Source of the DNA: Terrisporobacter vanillatitrophus
GTDB taxonomy: Bacteria; Bacillota; Clostridia; Peptostreptococcales; Peptostreptococcaceae
NCBI RefSeq assembly: GCF_051148895.1
Contig: NZ_CP154625.1
Span: forward strand, 248,001 to 312,000
Length of the DNA: 64,000 nt
Direction of reading: 5' to 3'
Each line of letters begins with the position of its first letter. The stretch's first letter is position 1. Below the pieces are notes generated by a model. That model did no database searches. It was given only the letters and a program-made list of their open reading frames with translations, and had not been told where the DNA came from. Positions 17,447 to 27,117 of this stretch are shown here, piece after piece. A program made the position numbers and the translations under genes.

Positions 17447-18421
17447 ATGTCTTTTTCTACAGAAACGAAAAATGAACTAGCAAGAGTGATGTCGGAAAGC
17501 TTATGTTGTAAAAAAGCTGAATTATCAGGAATAGCAAAATTAGCTGGTACTATTCAGATTGCTGGATATAAAAAGATTAACTTGAAAATTTCTACAGAGC
17601 TAAATTCAGTAGCTAGAAAAGTTTTCAAAATATTAAAATCTGATTTTAATATAAACACAACTATTATGGTTAACAAGAACCAAATGTTAAAGAAAAATAA
17701 TAGCTATGTACTAACGGTAAAAAGTGATATGGGATCTGAAGAGTTAATGAAAACTTTAGGTCTACTAGATAAAAATGAAGATTTTTTACCTTCTCATACA
17801 ATACCATCTTGGGTATATGAAGATGAGGAGTGTAAAAAAGCATTTCTTAGAGGGGCATTTCTAGGTGGAGGTTCGATAAGTGACCCTGAAAAAAATTATC
17901 ATCTAGAGTTTGTTGCTAGTAACGAAGAATTTGCTGAGTCTTTAATGAACTTAATCAACTCTTTAGGTTTAAATTCAAAAATAGTATGTAGAAAAAATTC
18001 TTATGTTGTATATTTAAAAGAAAGTGAACAAATATCTGATCTACTAAGTCTTATAGGAGGCTTTCAAGCGCTTTTAAGCCTTCAAAATACAAAGATATTA
18101 AAGCAAATGAGAAACGATGTAAATAGAATAGTAAATTGTGAAACGGCTAATCTTTCTAAGACAGTTAATGCGGCAGTAAGACAAGTGGAAAATATAAAAT
18201 TAATTGAACGAAAAATGGGTATAAGTAAATTACCCCAAAGTTTACAGCAAATTGCCTTATTAAGAGTAGAAAATGAAGATTTAACATTAAAAGAGTTGGG
18301 GGAATTATTAACTCCTCCCATTAGTAAATCAGGTGTAAATCACAGATTAAAAAAATTAGAAGAAATAGCTAATCAATTAAGAAATAAAGAGTTTGATAGA
18401 GACGATAATGATGAAAATTAA
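17447..18421 (+). CDS. whiA: DNA-binding protein WhiA
   Basis: 324 residues. WhiA joins a degenerate LAGLIDADG homing-endonuclease-like domain (about residues 90-200: AFLRGAFLGGGSISDPEKNYHLEF) to a C-terminal helix-turn-helix (LTLKELGELLTPPISKSGVNHRLKK). In Streptomyces it triggers sporulation-specific division; in Firmicutes it influences division and chromosome segregation. The ATG at 17447 is 5 bp after AGGTGG, so the upstream GTG is rejected. It is the last gene of the operon, before a terminator. Confidence 0.94.
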   Translation: MSFSTETKNELARVMSESLCCKKAELSGIAKLAGTIQIAGYKKINLKISTELNSVARKVFKILKSDFNINTTIMVNKNQMLKKNNSYVLTVKSDMGSEELMKTLGLLDKNEDFLPSHTIPSWVYEDEECKKAFLRGAFLGGGSISDPEKNYHLEFVASNEEFAESLMNLINSLGLNSKIVCRKNSYVVYLKESEQISDLLSLIGGFQALLSLQNTKILKQMRNDVNRIVNCETANLSKTVNAAVRQVENIKLIERKMGISKLPQSLQQIALLRVENEDLTLKELGELLTPPISKSGVNHRLKKLEEIANQLRNKEFDRDDNDEN

Positions 18422-18426
18422 TTATT

Positions 18427-18456
18427 AGGGGGGTTATAATATATAACCTCTTTTTT
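18427..18456 (+). terminator. Terminator after whiA
   Basis: GGGGGGTTATA pairs with TATAACCTC and is followed by six or more T. Confidence 0.75.
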
Positions 18457-18504
18457 AATTAAATAATATGATAAAATAAGTTTATAAACTTAGGAGGTGA
18501 GATA

Positions 18505-21500
18505 ATGAATAAAGATTTTATTCATCTTCATGTGCATACGGAGTACAGTTTATTAGATGGATTTTCCAGACTAGATAAACTGATAGGTAGAGCAAAAGAG
18601 CTAAATATGAAAGCTATTGCCATAACAGACCATGGTTGTATGTTTGGAGCTATAGATTTTTATAAAAAAGCAAAAAAAGCAGGAATAAAGCCTGTTATAG
18701 GATGTGAAGTATATACAGCATCTCGTGGCTTAAGAGATAAAGACCCAAACTACGATAAAAGATATGGTCATTTAGTGTTATTGGCTGAAAATATGATAGG
18801 ATATAAAAATTTAATAAAATTAGTTTCAACATCTTATGTTGAAGGATTTTATTACAAGCCAAGAGTTGATATAGAAGAATTAAAAAAACATAGCGAGGGG
18901 ATTATAGCGTTATCGGCTTGTTTAGCAGGTGATGTATCAAATAATATCTTAAATAGAAATTATGAAGAAGCTAAAAGATTTGCTTTACTATATAGAAAAA
19001 TATTTGGAGAAAATAATTTTTATTTAGAAATTCAAGATCATCATTTGCCAGAGCAAAAAGAAGTAAATGCAGGATTAGTTAAATTATCAAAGGAAACAGG
19101 CATACCTCTTGTTGCTACAAATGACCTGCACTACGTAAATAAAGAAGATGCAAAAACTCATGATGTACTTATGTGTATACAAATGGGCAAAACTTTAAAC
19201 GATCCAAGTAGAATGAAATTTGGTAGTAATGAGTTTTATTTAAAGTCAAGAGAAGAGATGGAAGAACTTTTCCCTTATGCAATAGAGGCTTTAGATAATA
19301 CAGTTAAAATTGCAGAAAGATGCAATGTTGAATTTGATTTTAATACTTATCATTTACCAAAATACGATGTACCAGAAGGTTACACAACAGAAAGTTACTT
19401 AAGAGAATTATGTTTTAAAGGACTAGAGGAAAGATATGATAATCCTACTCAAGAAGCAATAGATCGATTAGATTATGAAATTGATGTAATTTCAAAAATG
19501 GGATATATAGAGTATTTCTTAATTACTTGGGATTTTATAAATTATGCAAAAGAAAATAATATAATGGTTGGTCCAGGAAGAGGTAGTGCGGCAGGTTCTA
19601 TAGTTGCATATACTTTGAGAATAACTGATATAGACCCAATTAAGTATTCACTGCTGTTTGAACGTTTCTTGAACCCAGAACGTGTATCTATGCCCGATAT
19701 AGATATAGACTTTTGCTATGAAAGAAGAGAAGAAGTTATAGATTATGTTAAGCGAAAGTATGGTGATGACCATGTTGCTCAGATTATAACCTTTGGAACT
19801 ATGAAGGCAAAAGCTGCCATAAGAGATGTTGGTAGGGTACTAGATATTCCTTATAACAAAGTCGATAAAATAGCAAAAGAAATTCCTTTTGACTTAGGAA
19901 TGACAATAGATAAAGCGTTGGAGGTTAATACAGAGCTAAGAGACTTATATGAACAAGATTCTGAAACTAAAGAAGTAATAGACATTTCTAAACAGATGGA
20001 AGGAATGTTACGTCATGCATCTACCCATGCAGCAGGTGTGGTTATATCAAAAAATCCTGTAGACGAATATGTACCTTTGTACAAGCATCAAGAGTCTGTG
20101 AGTACGCAGTTTACAATGACAACACTAGAAGAGTTAGGTCTTTTAAAAATGGATTTCTTAGGACTTAGAACCCTTACGGTAATAAGGGATGCTCTTGATT
20201 TAATAGAAAAGAAATATGGAAAAAGAATAGATTTTTCATCAATGGATTACAACGATTCAAAGGTTTATGAGTTACTTTCTTCAGGAAACACCTTAGGAGT
20301 GTTTCAGTTGGAAAGTTCAGGTATGAGAAGTTTCATGAAGCAGCTTAAACCAAGTAACTTTGAAGATATAGTTGCGGGTATATCTTTGTATAGACCTGGT
20401 CCTATGGATTCTATACCAACATATATAGAAAATAAACACAACCCAGATAAAATAACATATATACATGAAAGCTTAAGACCTATACTGGAAGTTTCTTATG
20501 GTTGTTTAGTTTACCAAGAACAAGTTATGCAAGTTGTTAGGGATTTAGCTGGATATAGTTATGGTCGTAGCGATTTAGTTAGAAGAGCTATGGGTAAAAA
20601 GAAAATGGATGTAATGGAAGAAGAAAGACAGTATTTCATACATGGAAAAGAAGACGAAAATGGAAATCTTGAAATACAAGGTTGCGTAAGAAATGGTGTT
20701 CCTGAAGATATAGCAAATAAAATATTCGATGATATGATAGACTTTGCAAAATACGCCTTCAATAAATCTCATGCAGCAGCATACGGAGTCGTATCTTATG
20801 AAACTGCATATTTAAAAGCCTATTATCCAGTGGAATTTATGGCAGCATTAATTACAAGTGTTATGGGTAACACAGATAAAGTTGTTGAATATATAAGAGA
20901 ATGTAGTGTTTTAGAAATAGAAATATTAAAACCAGACATTAATAAAAGTTTTGGAAAATTCTCTGTTGAGGGACACAATATTAGATTTGGTTTAGCAGCT
21001 GTTAAAAATGTTGGTATAAATGTAATAAATAATATTATTAAAGAAAGAGAAGGAAACGGTGAATTTAAAGATTTTGCTGATTTAGTAAAAAGATTAGATT
21101 CAAAAGATTTAAATAAAAGGGTATTAGAAAGTTTAATTAAATGTGGAGCCTTTGACAATATTAGTGATAATAGAGCCAGTCTAATGATGGGATATGAAAA
21201 ATTATTAGAAAGTGTATCTATGGATAGAAAGAAAAATGTTAAAGGACAAATTTCTTTATTTGACGGTCTTCAAATGGGAGAAGAAACTGTGGAAGTTGAG
21301 CAGGAAGTTAGTTCAATGCCTAAGGTAAATGAATTTGAAGAGAGGGAAAGACTGGCATTAGAAAAAGAAGTTCTTGGAATGTATGTTAGTGGTCATCCTC
21401 TTGGAGAATATGAAAAAGAATTAAAAAATAATACATCTATAGACAATGGAAAAATTAATGCATTGAAAGAAGATATGGAAGCATATTTAAATTTAGACGA

Positions 21501-22035
21501 AAAAGAAGTTGTTTTAGGTGGAATGGTTGTTAATAAGAGAATACAAACAACTAAGAGAAATGATATTATGGCATTTTTAGAGTTGGAAGATTTATATGGA
21601 ACTATTGAAGTTATTGTATTTCCACAAGTTTTAAAACAATATAATACTATTTTAAATGAGGATAATATTATTTATATAAAAGGAAAGCTTAGTATAAAAG
21701 AAGAAGAAAGTGCAAAACTTATAGCTAGAGAAATTAAAGATATAAGTGATAGTGATAATTTCAAAATTAACAATCAAAATAATGTATACACAAAAAATAA
21801 AAAGCCACAAGCTACAGGTGTTTTTATAAAAGTAGATAATATGAATAACCAGCAACTTATTAATTCTATAGAAAAAATATTACTTCAGCATAAGGGAAGT
21901 CAAGGTGTTTACATATGTATAGAACACCCTAGAAGAATGTTTAAGTGGACTGATATGGAAGTTAGTATAAACTCAGACTTACAATCTAAATTACAAGAAC
22001 TATTAGGTATGGAAAACGTAAAGGTTAAAAATTAG
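18505..22035 (+). CDS. dnaE: DNA polymerase III alpha subunit DnaE
   Basis: 1176-residue C-family replicative polymerase. It starts with the PHP domain (HLHVHTEYSLLDGFSRL, ITDHGCMFGAIDFYKKAKKA) and continues with the palm carrying PDIDIDFCYERREEVIDYV (catalytic Asp residues). PGRGSAAGSIVAY, HAAGVVIS, GVFQLESSGMR and DFAKYAFNKSHAAAYG are further conserved blocks. Helix-hairpin-helix and OB-fold regions follow (LGGMVVNKRIQTTKRNDIMA). In Firmicutes PolC is the main replicase and DnaE extends RNA primers; polC is not in this window. RBS AGGAGGTGA precedes the ATG. Confidence 0.96.
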   Translation: MNKDFIHLHVHTEYSLLDGFSRLDKLIGRAKELNMKAIAITDHGCMFGAIDFYKKAKKAGIKPVIGCEVYTASRGLRDKDPNYDKRYGHLVLLAENMIGYKNLIKLVSTSYVEGFYYKPRVDIEELKKHSEGIIALSACLAGDVSNNILNRNYEEAKRFALLYRKIFGENNFYLEIQDHHLPEQKEVNAGLVKLSKETGIPLVATNDLHYVNKEDAKTHDVLMCIQMGKTLNDPSRMKFGSNEFYLKSREEMEELFPYAIEALDNTVKIAERCNVEFDFNTYHLPKYDVPEGYTTESYLRELCFKGLEERYDNPTQEAIDRLDYEIDVISKMGYIEYFLITWDFINYAKENNIMVGPGRGSAAGSIVAYTLRITDIDPIKYSLLFERFLNPERVSMPDIDIDFCYERREEVIDYVKRKYGDDHVAQIITFGTMKAKAAIRDVGRVLDIPYNKVDKIAKEIPFDLGMTIDKALEVNTELRDLYEQDSETKEVIDISKQMEGMLRHASTHAAGVVISKNPVDEYVPLYKHQESVSTQFTMTTLEELGLLKMDFLGLRTLTVIRDALDLIEKKYGKRIDFSSMDYNDSKVYELLSSGNTLGVFQLESSGMRSFMKQLKPSNFEDIVAGISLYRPGPMDSIPTYIENKHNPDKITYIHESLRPILEVSYGCLVYQEQVMQVVRDLAGYSYGRSDLVRRAMGKKKMDVMEEERQYFIHGKEDENGNLEIQGCVRNGVPEDIANKIFDDMIDFAKYAFNKSHAAAYGVVSYETAYLKAYYPVEFMAALITSVMGNTDKVVEYIRECSVLEIEILKPDINKSFGKFSVEGHNIRFGLAAVKNVGINVINNIIKEREGNGEFKDFADLVKRLDSKDLNKRVLESLIKCGAFDNISDNRASLMMGYEKLLESVSMDRKKNVKGQISLFDGLQMGEETVEVEQEVSSMPKVNEFEERERLALEKEVLGMYVSGHPLGEYEKELKNNTSIDNGKINALKEDMEAYLNLDEKEVVLGGMVVNKRIQTTKRNDIMAFLELEDLYGTIEVIVFPQVLKQYNTILNEDNIIYIKGKLSIKEEESAKLIAREIKDISDSDNFKINNQNNVYTKNKKPQATGVFIKVDNMNNQQLINSIEKILLQHKGSQGVYICIEHPRRMFKWTDMEVSINSDLQSKLQELLGMENVKVKN

Positions 22036-22074
22036 TATAAATTGATGTTTTATATAAAAACAGGTGGAAATTTG

Positions 22075-22083
22075 TGATATAAT
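22075..22083 (+). promoter_or_regulatory. Extended -10 promoter for pfkA-pyk
   Basis: TGATATAAT (TG-N-TATAAT) gives a perfect extended -10 about 109 bp before the pfkA ATG; the -35 region is poor. This leaves a long untranslated leader with no recognised riboswitch. Confidence 0.6.
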
Positions 22084-22191
22084 ACACAATATATATAGGT
22101 GAAAATGTTTTTGTAAAATTAATAAGAACATGTATACCTAGGGAGTAAAAAATTACAACTCTAAGGATTAGGATTATTAGGAGGTCGTACT

Positions 22192-23151
22192 ATGAAGACA
22201 ATAGGAATATTGACTAGTGGTGGGGATGCACCAGGAATGAATGCAGCTATTAGAGCTGTTGTTAGATCAGCCATATACTATGGATGTAAAGTTTATGGTA
22301 TTAATAGAGGATATAAAGGTCTTATTGAATCTGATTTAGTTGAGATGAATTTATCGTCAGTTGGAGACATCATACACAGAGGTGGAACAATACTTAAATC
22401 ATCAAGATGTGAAGAGTTTAGAACTGAAGAAGGAAGACAAAAAGCAGTTAAAATTCTTAAAAAATATGGAATAGACTGTTTAGTTGTAATAGGTGGAGAT
22501 GGTTCTTTTATGGGAGCACAAAAACTTAGTGACTTAGGTTTCCCAGCTATCGGTATACCAGGAACAATTGATAATGATTTAGCTTATACAGATTATACAA
22601 TAGGTTTCGATACAACATTAAACACTATAGTAGATGCTATAAGTAAAATAAGAGATACTTCTTCTTCTCATGAAAGAGTTAATATAGTTGAAGTTATGGG
22701 AAGACATTGTGGTGATTTAGCTTTATATGCAGGTTTAGCTGGTGGAGCTGAAACAATAATAGTACCAGAAATAGAGTATAAAATAGAAGATATCTGCTTA
22801 AGACTAGAGACTACTAAAAAAAGAGGTAAGAGACACAGTATAATAGTATTGGCAGAAGGTGTTGGAAATGCTAATGATATTGGAAAAGAAATAGTTGAAA
22901 GAACTGGGGCAGACCTTAGAGTAACAGTATTAGGACATGTTCAAAGGGGTGGAAGTCCAACAGTTTCAGATCGTTTATTAGCAAGTAGATTAGGAGTAAG
23001 AGCAGTTGAATTACTTCTAGATGGTAAATCTGCTAGGGTAGTAGGAATAAGAGATGATAAGATAATGGATATGGAAATACATGAAGCTTTAGCTATGAAA
23101 AAAGATTTTGATAAGCAAAGTTACCAAATGGCTCAAATACTATCTATATAA
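22192..23151 (+). CDS. pfkA: ATP-dependent 6-phosphofructokinase
   Basis: Glycolytic enzyme phosphorylating fructose 6-phosphate. The 319-residue length and blocks ILTSGGDAPGMNAAIRAVVR, GGDGSFMGA (ATP site, with the Gly of ATP-type enzymes), GIPGTIDNDL (catalytic Asp), MGRHCGDLAL and GHVQRGGSPTVSDR fit the bacterial PfkA family. GGAGG precedes the ATG. It is followed after 23 bp by pyk, the usual clostridial pair, so glycolytic input and output steps are coexpressed. Confidence 0.97.
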   Translation: MKTIGILTSGGDAPGMNAAIRAVVRSAIYYGCKVYGINRGYKGLIESDLVEMNLSSVGDIIHRGGTILKSSRCEEFRTEEGRQKAVKILKKYGIDCLVVIGGDGSFMGAQKLSDLGFPAIGIPGTIDNDLAYTDYTIGFDTTLNTIVDAISKIRDTSSSHERVNIVEVMGRHCGDLALYAGLAGGAETIIVPEIEYKIEDICLRLETTKKRGKRHSIIVLAEGVGNANDIGKEIVERTGADLRVTVLGHVQRGGSPTVSDRLLASRLGVRAVELLLDGKSARVVGIRDDKIMDMEIHEALAMKKDFDKQSYQMAQILSI

Positions 23152-23174
23152 TACATTTAGGAGGATATAATATA

Positions 23175-24935
23175 ATGCTTAAAAGTGCTAAGAAAACAAA
23201 AATAGTTTGTACTTTAGGACCGGCTTCTCAAAGTGAAGAAACATTAACTAAATTAATGGAAAATGGTCTTAATGTTTGTAGATTTAACTTCTCTCACGGT
23301 TCTCACGAAGAACATAAGGAAAGAATGGATGCTGTAAAAAAAGTTAGAGAAAAACTTAACAAATCAGTTGCAATATTACTAGATACTAAAGGTCCAGAAA
23401 TAAGAACTGGAAACTTTGCAGATCCAGAAGTTTTTCTTGAAGAAGGAAGTAAATTTACAATAACTATGGCAGATGTTGTGGGAACAAAAGAAATCTGTAC
23501 AGTTAGTTACAAAGGATTAGCTGATGATGTTGTAAAAGGCGACTTAATATTAATAGATGATGGTCTTGTTGGACTAAGGGTTGACGAGGTTGCTGGTGAA
23601 GAAATTTACTGTATAGTTGAAAATTCAGGTATAGTTAAAAACCACAAAGGTGTAAACGTTCCCGGTGTAAAAATAAACTTACCAGCATTAACTCCTAAAG
23701 ATATATCAGATATAGAATTTGGTATAACTCAAGGAATAGATTTTATAGCGGCTTCATTTGTTAGAAAAGCAGCTGATGTTCTTGCTATAAGAGAAGTCCT
23801 AGAAAATAACGATGCTACTTATATACAAATAATATCAAAAATAGAAAACCAAGAAGGTGTAGATAATTTAGATGAAATACTACAAGTTTCTGATGGCTTA
23901 ATGGTTGCTAGAGGTGACTTGGGAGTTGAAATACCAACTGAAGAAATGCCAATAGTACAAAAAGAGATGATAAAAAAATGTAACGAATTAGGTAAACCAG
24001 TTATAACAGCTACTCAAATGCTTGATTCTATGATAAGAAACCCAAGACCTACAAGAGCTGAAGTAACTGACGTTGCAAATGCTATATATGATGGAACAGA
24101 TGCAATCATGTTATCAGGAGAAACTGCTGCAGGTAAATATCCAGTAGAAGCTGTTAAAACAATGGCTACAATAGCTAAAAGAATAGAAGAAACTCTAGAT
24201 TATGATAATATTTTAAGAAGCAAAGGATTAAACAATACAAATGTTACAGATGCAATAAGTTATGCTACTTGCACAACAGCTAAAAGTTTAACTGCTTCAG
24301 GAATAGTTACATCAACATCTTCAGGGCATACAGCTAGAATGGTTTCTAAATTTAGACCAAATACTCCAATTATAGCAGCTACTCCAAACGAAAGAACTAG
24401 TAGACAGTTATCATTAAGTTGGGGTGTTTATACAGTAAACTGCCAACAAGCAGGAAATACAGATGATCTTATCGATAACTCAATAGAAGCAAGTAAAAAC
24501 GAAGGATTTATCCATGATGGAGAGTTAGTTGTTATAACTGCTGGAGTTCCAACTGGAGTAAGCGGAACAACTAACTTAATAAAAGTACATGTTGTAAGTG
24601 AAGAAATATGCCAAGGGATAGGTATAGGAAGAACTACAATTGAAGGTAACGTACGTATAGTTAAAAGTGGAGAAACGTGTGAGAATTTCAATGAAGGAGA
24701 TATATTAGTTACTAGCATGACTGATAAAGAAATGAATCCATATATAGAAAAAGCTGCTGCAATTGTAACAGAAGATGGTGGAATGACTTCTCATGCTGCC
24801 ATAGTTGGAATAAACTTAGGAAAACCAGTTATCGTATCTGCTACAAACATATTATCAAGTGTTGAAGATGGGGAAATAATAACAGTTGATACTACAAGAG
24901 GTGCTGTATACAGAGGTTCAAGTAGAGTTTTATAA
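23175..24935 (+). CDS. pyk: Pyruvate kinase with extra C-terminal PEP-utiliser domain
   Basis: 586 residues. The catalytic barrel shows TLGPASQ, NFSHGSHEEH, LLDTKGPEIRTG, IISKIENQEGV, VARGDLGVEIP and the pyruvate-kinase signature around KPVITATQMLDSM. After the regulatory C domain there is an additional phospho-His-like domain of about 100 residues (EGNVRIVKSGE, VTEDGGMTSHAAIVGINLGKPVIV) as in Bacillus and many Firmicute pyruvate kinases. The His in TSHAA is kept. GGAGG precedes the ATG. Confidence 0.97.
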   Translation: MLKSAKKTKIVCTLGPASQSEETLTKLMENGLNVCRFNFSHGSHEEHKERMDAVKKVREKLNKSVAILLDTKGPEIRTGNFADPEVFLEEGSKFTITMADVVGTKEICTVSYKGLADDVVKGDLILIDDGLVGLRVDEVAGEEIYCIVENSGIVKNHKGVNVPGVKINLPALTPKDISDIEFGITQGIDFIAASFVRKAADVLAIREVLENNDATYIQIISKIENQEGVDNLDEILQVSDGLMVARGDLGVEIPTEEMPIVQKEMIKKCNELGKPVITATQMLDSMIRNPRPTRAEVTDVANAIYDGTDAIMLSGETAAGKYPVEAVKTMATIAKRIEETLDYDNILRSKGLNNTNVTDAISYATCTTAKSLTASGIVTSTSSGHTARMVSKFRPNTPIIAATPNERTSRQLSLSWGVYTVNCQQAGNTDDLIDNSIEASKNEGFIHDGELVVITAGVPTGVSGTTNLIKVHVVSEEICQGIGIGRTTIEGNVRIVKSGETCENFNEGDILVTSMTDKEMNPYIEKAAAIVTEDGGMTSHAAIVGINLGKPVIVSATNILSSVEDGEIITVDTTRGAVYRGSSRVL

Positions 24936-24964
24936 GAATAAAATAAAAAAATAATTAATATATT

Positions 24965-25075
24965 TTAATATAGTACATTAATATTTTATTAAAACATGAT
25001 TTATATAGTTATATGCTAAAAATAAATTCTAAGAGAATTATTGCATGTTTTAATAAATGATGGTACTATTATATA
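24965..25075. repeat. Long nested inverted repeat downstream of pyk
   Basis: Perfect 13-bp arms TTATTAAAACATG (24986-24998) and CATGTTTTAATAA (25044-25056) are enclosed by a second, imperfect arm pair (TAGTACAT near 24971, ATGGTACTA near 25060). The central loop holds its own hairpin AATTCT-AAG-AGAATT (25025-25039). The whole can fold as one stem of about 30 bp. It may be a small mobile-element remnant, a structured 3' UTR or a cruciform. No coding potential was seen. Confidence 0.6.
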
Positions 25076-25079
25076 AAAT

Positions 25080-25118
25080 GACCACTCAGATAATACCAAA
25101 GTCTTAGTGGTTATTTTT
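25080..25118 (+). terminator. Terminator after the pfkA-pyk operon
   Basis: ACCACT pairs with AGTGGT, and AGA with TCT just inside, across a loop of about 13 nt. A T-rich tail follows. Confidence 0.65.
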
Positions 25119-25243
25119 ATAAATTGAATAATCAGAATATTTACAAAAATGTGAATATATCGACAAAATAAAGGGTTTTAATCTGGTTATTTCTTTTAGG
25201 TTTTATTTTCCGTCATACAAAAATAAAAAGGAGGGAGTAACAA

Positions 25244-26809
25244 ATGGCAGAAAACAGAGAACAATGGGGTTCTAAGATAGGTCTTATCTTAGCAATGGCA
25301 GGGAATGCTGTTGGATTAGGGAATTTCTGGAGATTCCCGTATATAGCTGCTACAAATGGTGGTGGCGCATTTATGATACCATACTTCTTTGCTCTAATAG
25401 TTATAGGTATACCTGTAATGTTAATAGAATGGAGTATAGGTCGTTATGGTGGAGCTCATGGACATGGAACAGTAGGTCCAATGATTTATTTACAAGCTAA
25501 AAAAGCTGTAAAACCAAAAACTGCAATTATACTTGGAGCTCTTGCTGGAGCTATAGCATTTGGAGTTACATTATTAGTTAACTCTTATTATACTCATATC
25601 ATAGGATGGGCATTAGGATATGCAGTACAATCATTAACTGGTGGTTATGTAGGCGTTGATGGTTCTACATTCTTCGTAAATTATATAACTGACCCTAAAA
25701 TGTTAATATTCTGGGTAATATCACTAGCTTTACTTGGATGGGCTGTAATGAAAGGTGTATCTGATGGGATAGAAGCTTGGGCTAAAGTAATGATGCCAAC
25801 AATATATATATTTGGTATTATACTTGTTATAAGAGCTTTAACATTAGGTGCTCCAGTTAATCCTGATTGGTCATCAATGCATGGATTAAACTTCGTATGG
25901 AATCCAGATTTAAGTAAATTAACTTCTGCTTCAGTAGTAACTGCAACAGGACAAATATTCTTCACATTATCTTTAGGTATGGGTATTATTTGTAACTATG
26001 CTTCTTACCTACAAGCTGATGAAGATATAGTAGCTGCTTCTGTTGCTACAGTATCATTAAATGAATTTGCTGAAGTTATACTTGCTGGTACTTCTGTTAT
26101 ACCTATTTCATATGCGTTCCTTGGACCAGAAGGTATAAAAGGTAGTATAGGACTTGCATTTATGGCTTTACCAAATGTATTTACAGGTATGACTGGTGGT
26201 AGAATATTTGGTGCTGTATGGTTCTTCTTATTATTCTTTGCTGGATTTACTTCAGCTATAGCAATGTATAACTATTTAGTTGCATTACTAGAAGAAGATT
26301 TAGGAATAGAAAGAAAGAAAGGTGCTTGGATTATATTCGTAGCATATTTAATAGTTGGTACTCCAATAGCATTAGAATGTGTTATGACAGGTGAAGCTAA
26401 CTTAGTTTACTTTACAGAAGTTGATAACTGGATAGGAAACTACTTATTAATTGTTCTTGGATTAATAGAAGTTGTAGTTGTAGCTTGGTTAGTTAAAGAT
26501 CCTGCATTAGAAGAAATAAATAAAGGTGGATTATGGAAAGTACCAAAATGGTTCTTTAGATTATTCCATCAATTCTTAACACCAGTTTCTATAATTATAT
26601 TCTTAGCTATATTTACTAAAGACTATTATCTAGCAGGTAACTTTAAAGCAGTACCTTCTTATATTGCAGAAATACCAGATTATGCAGTATGGGTAAATCT
26701 TGCTAGAGCAGTCGTTGTTGTTGTATTAGTAGCTGGATTTATACAAACATATAAATCTATCAAATCTAAATACAGTTCAGAAATACAAAATAATAAGGTA
26801 GAAGCTTAA
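25244..26809 (+). CDS. Sodium-dependent amino-acid transporter, NSS/SNF family
   Basis: 521-residue multi-helix membrane protein of the neurotransmitter:sodium symporter family (LeuT/MhsT-like). The diagnostic first helix reads GNAVGLGNFWRFPY. Further sodium/substrate-site regions include the FFTLSLGMG helix and the FAGFTSAIAMYN helix. About eleven to twelve hydrophobic segments are visible. Bacterial members import amino acids with Na+, but the substrate is not predictable here. RBS GGAGGGAG lies before the ATG. A 32-residue one-helix partner gene follows, as with MetP/MetS of Corynebacterium, suggesting a two-part transporter. Confidence 0.93.
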   Translation: MAENREQWGSKIGLILAMAGNAVGLGNFWRFPYIAATNGGGAFMIPYFFALIVIGIPVMLIEWSIGRYGGAHGHGTVGPMIYLQAKKAVKPKTAIILGALAGAIAFGVTLLVNSYYTHIIGWALGYAVQSLTGGYVGVDGSTFFVNYITDPKMLIFWVISLALLGWAVMKGVSDGIEAWAKVMMPTIYIFGIILVIRALTLGAPVNPDWSSMHGLNFVWNPDLSKLTSASVVTATGQIFFTLSLGMGIICNYASYLQADEDIVAASVATVSLNEFAEVILAGTSVIPISYAFLGPEGIKGSIGLAFMALPNVFTGMTGGRIFGAVWFFLLFFAGFTSAIAMYNYLVALLEEDLGIERKKGAWIIFVAYLIVGTPIALECVMTGEANLVYFTEVDNWIGNYLLIVLGLIEVVVVAWLVKDPALEEINKGGLWKVPKWFFRLFHQFLTPVSIIIFLAIFTKDYYLAGNFKAVPSYIAEIPDYAVWVNLARAVVVVVLVAGFIQTYKSIKSKYSSEIQNNKVEA

Positions 26810-26857
26810 TAAAATTTTAATCTTATTATAGATTAAATTTAAAGGATGGTGAATATA

Positions 26858-26956
26858 ATGACAGGAGCTGCGTGGACTTTTATGTTAATAGTGTGGGTTA
26901 TTATATTAGGTTGTAGTGGAATAGCATTAAATAAAATAATAAACCACGGGAAATAG
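26858..26956 (+). CDS. Small single-helix partner of NSS transporter (MetS-like)
   Basis: A 32-residue peptide starting MTGAAWTFMLIVWVIILG and ending NHGK: one hydrophobic transmembrane helix with a short polar tail. AAAGGATGGTG lies upstream of the ATG. Its position 48 bp after an NSS-family transporter gene, and its length and composition, match the small MetS-type subunits needed for transport by some NSS proteins. Function is inferred from context and architecture; the peptide is too short for firm homology by eye. Confidence 0.7.
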   Translation: MTGAAWTFMLIVWVIILGCSGIALNKIINHGK

Positions 26957-26986
26957 AATTTTAACCATAAGATAGTTTGAATAAAG

Positions 26987-27016
26987 AGAGCCCTACAACT
27001 TTGTAGGGTTCTTTAT
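26987..27016 (+). terminator. Terminator after the NSS transporter pair
   Basis: AGAGCCCTACAA pairs with TTGTAGGGTTCT (one G-U pair) around a 2-nt loop, then a T-containing tail. Confidence 0.75.
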
Positions 27017-27117
27017 ATAAATAATAAAGATATACAAAAAAGAACTTATAAATAATATTATGAAAATGTAGAAGTAATAGTGCCTATATAGTATCATAAA
27101 TATAAGGGGGTGCTTGT

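Noticed and set aside
20559..21158. Open frames antisense to dnaE
   Set aside because: No ribosome sites or recognisable motifs; they are shadows of the AT-rich coding strand, as are similar antisense frames over ligA, clpX, tig and hcp.
22036..22191. Riboswitch in the pfkA leader
   Set aside because: The leader is about 100 nt but no known aptamer core or expression-platform hairpin could be recognised.
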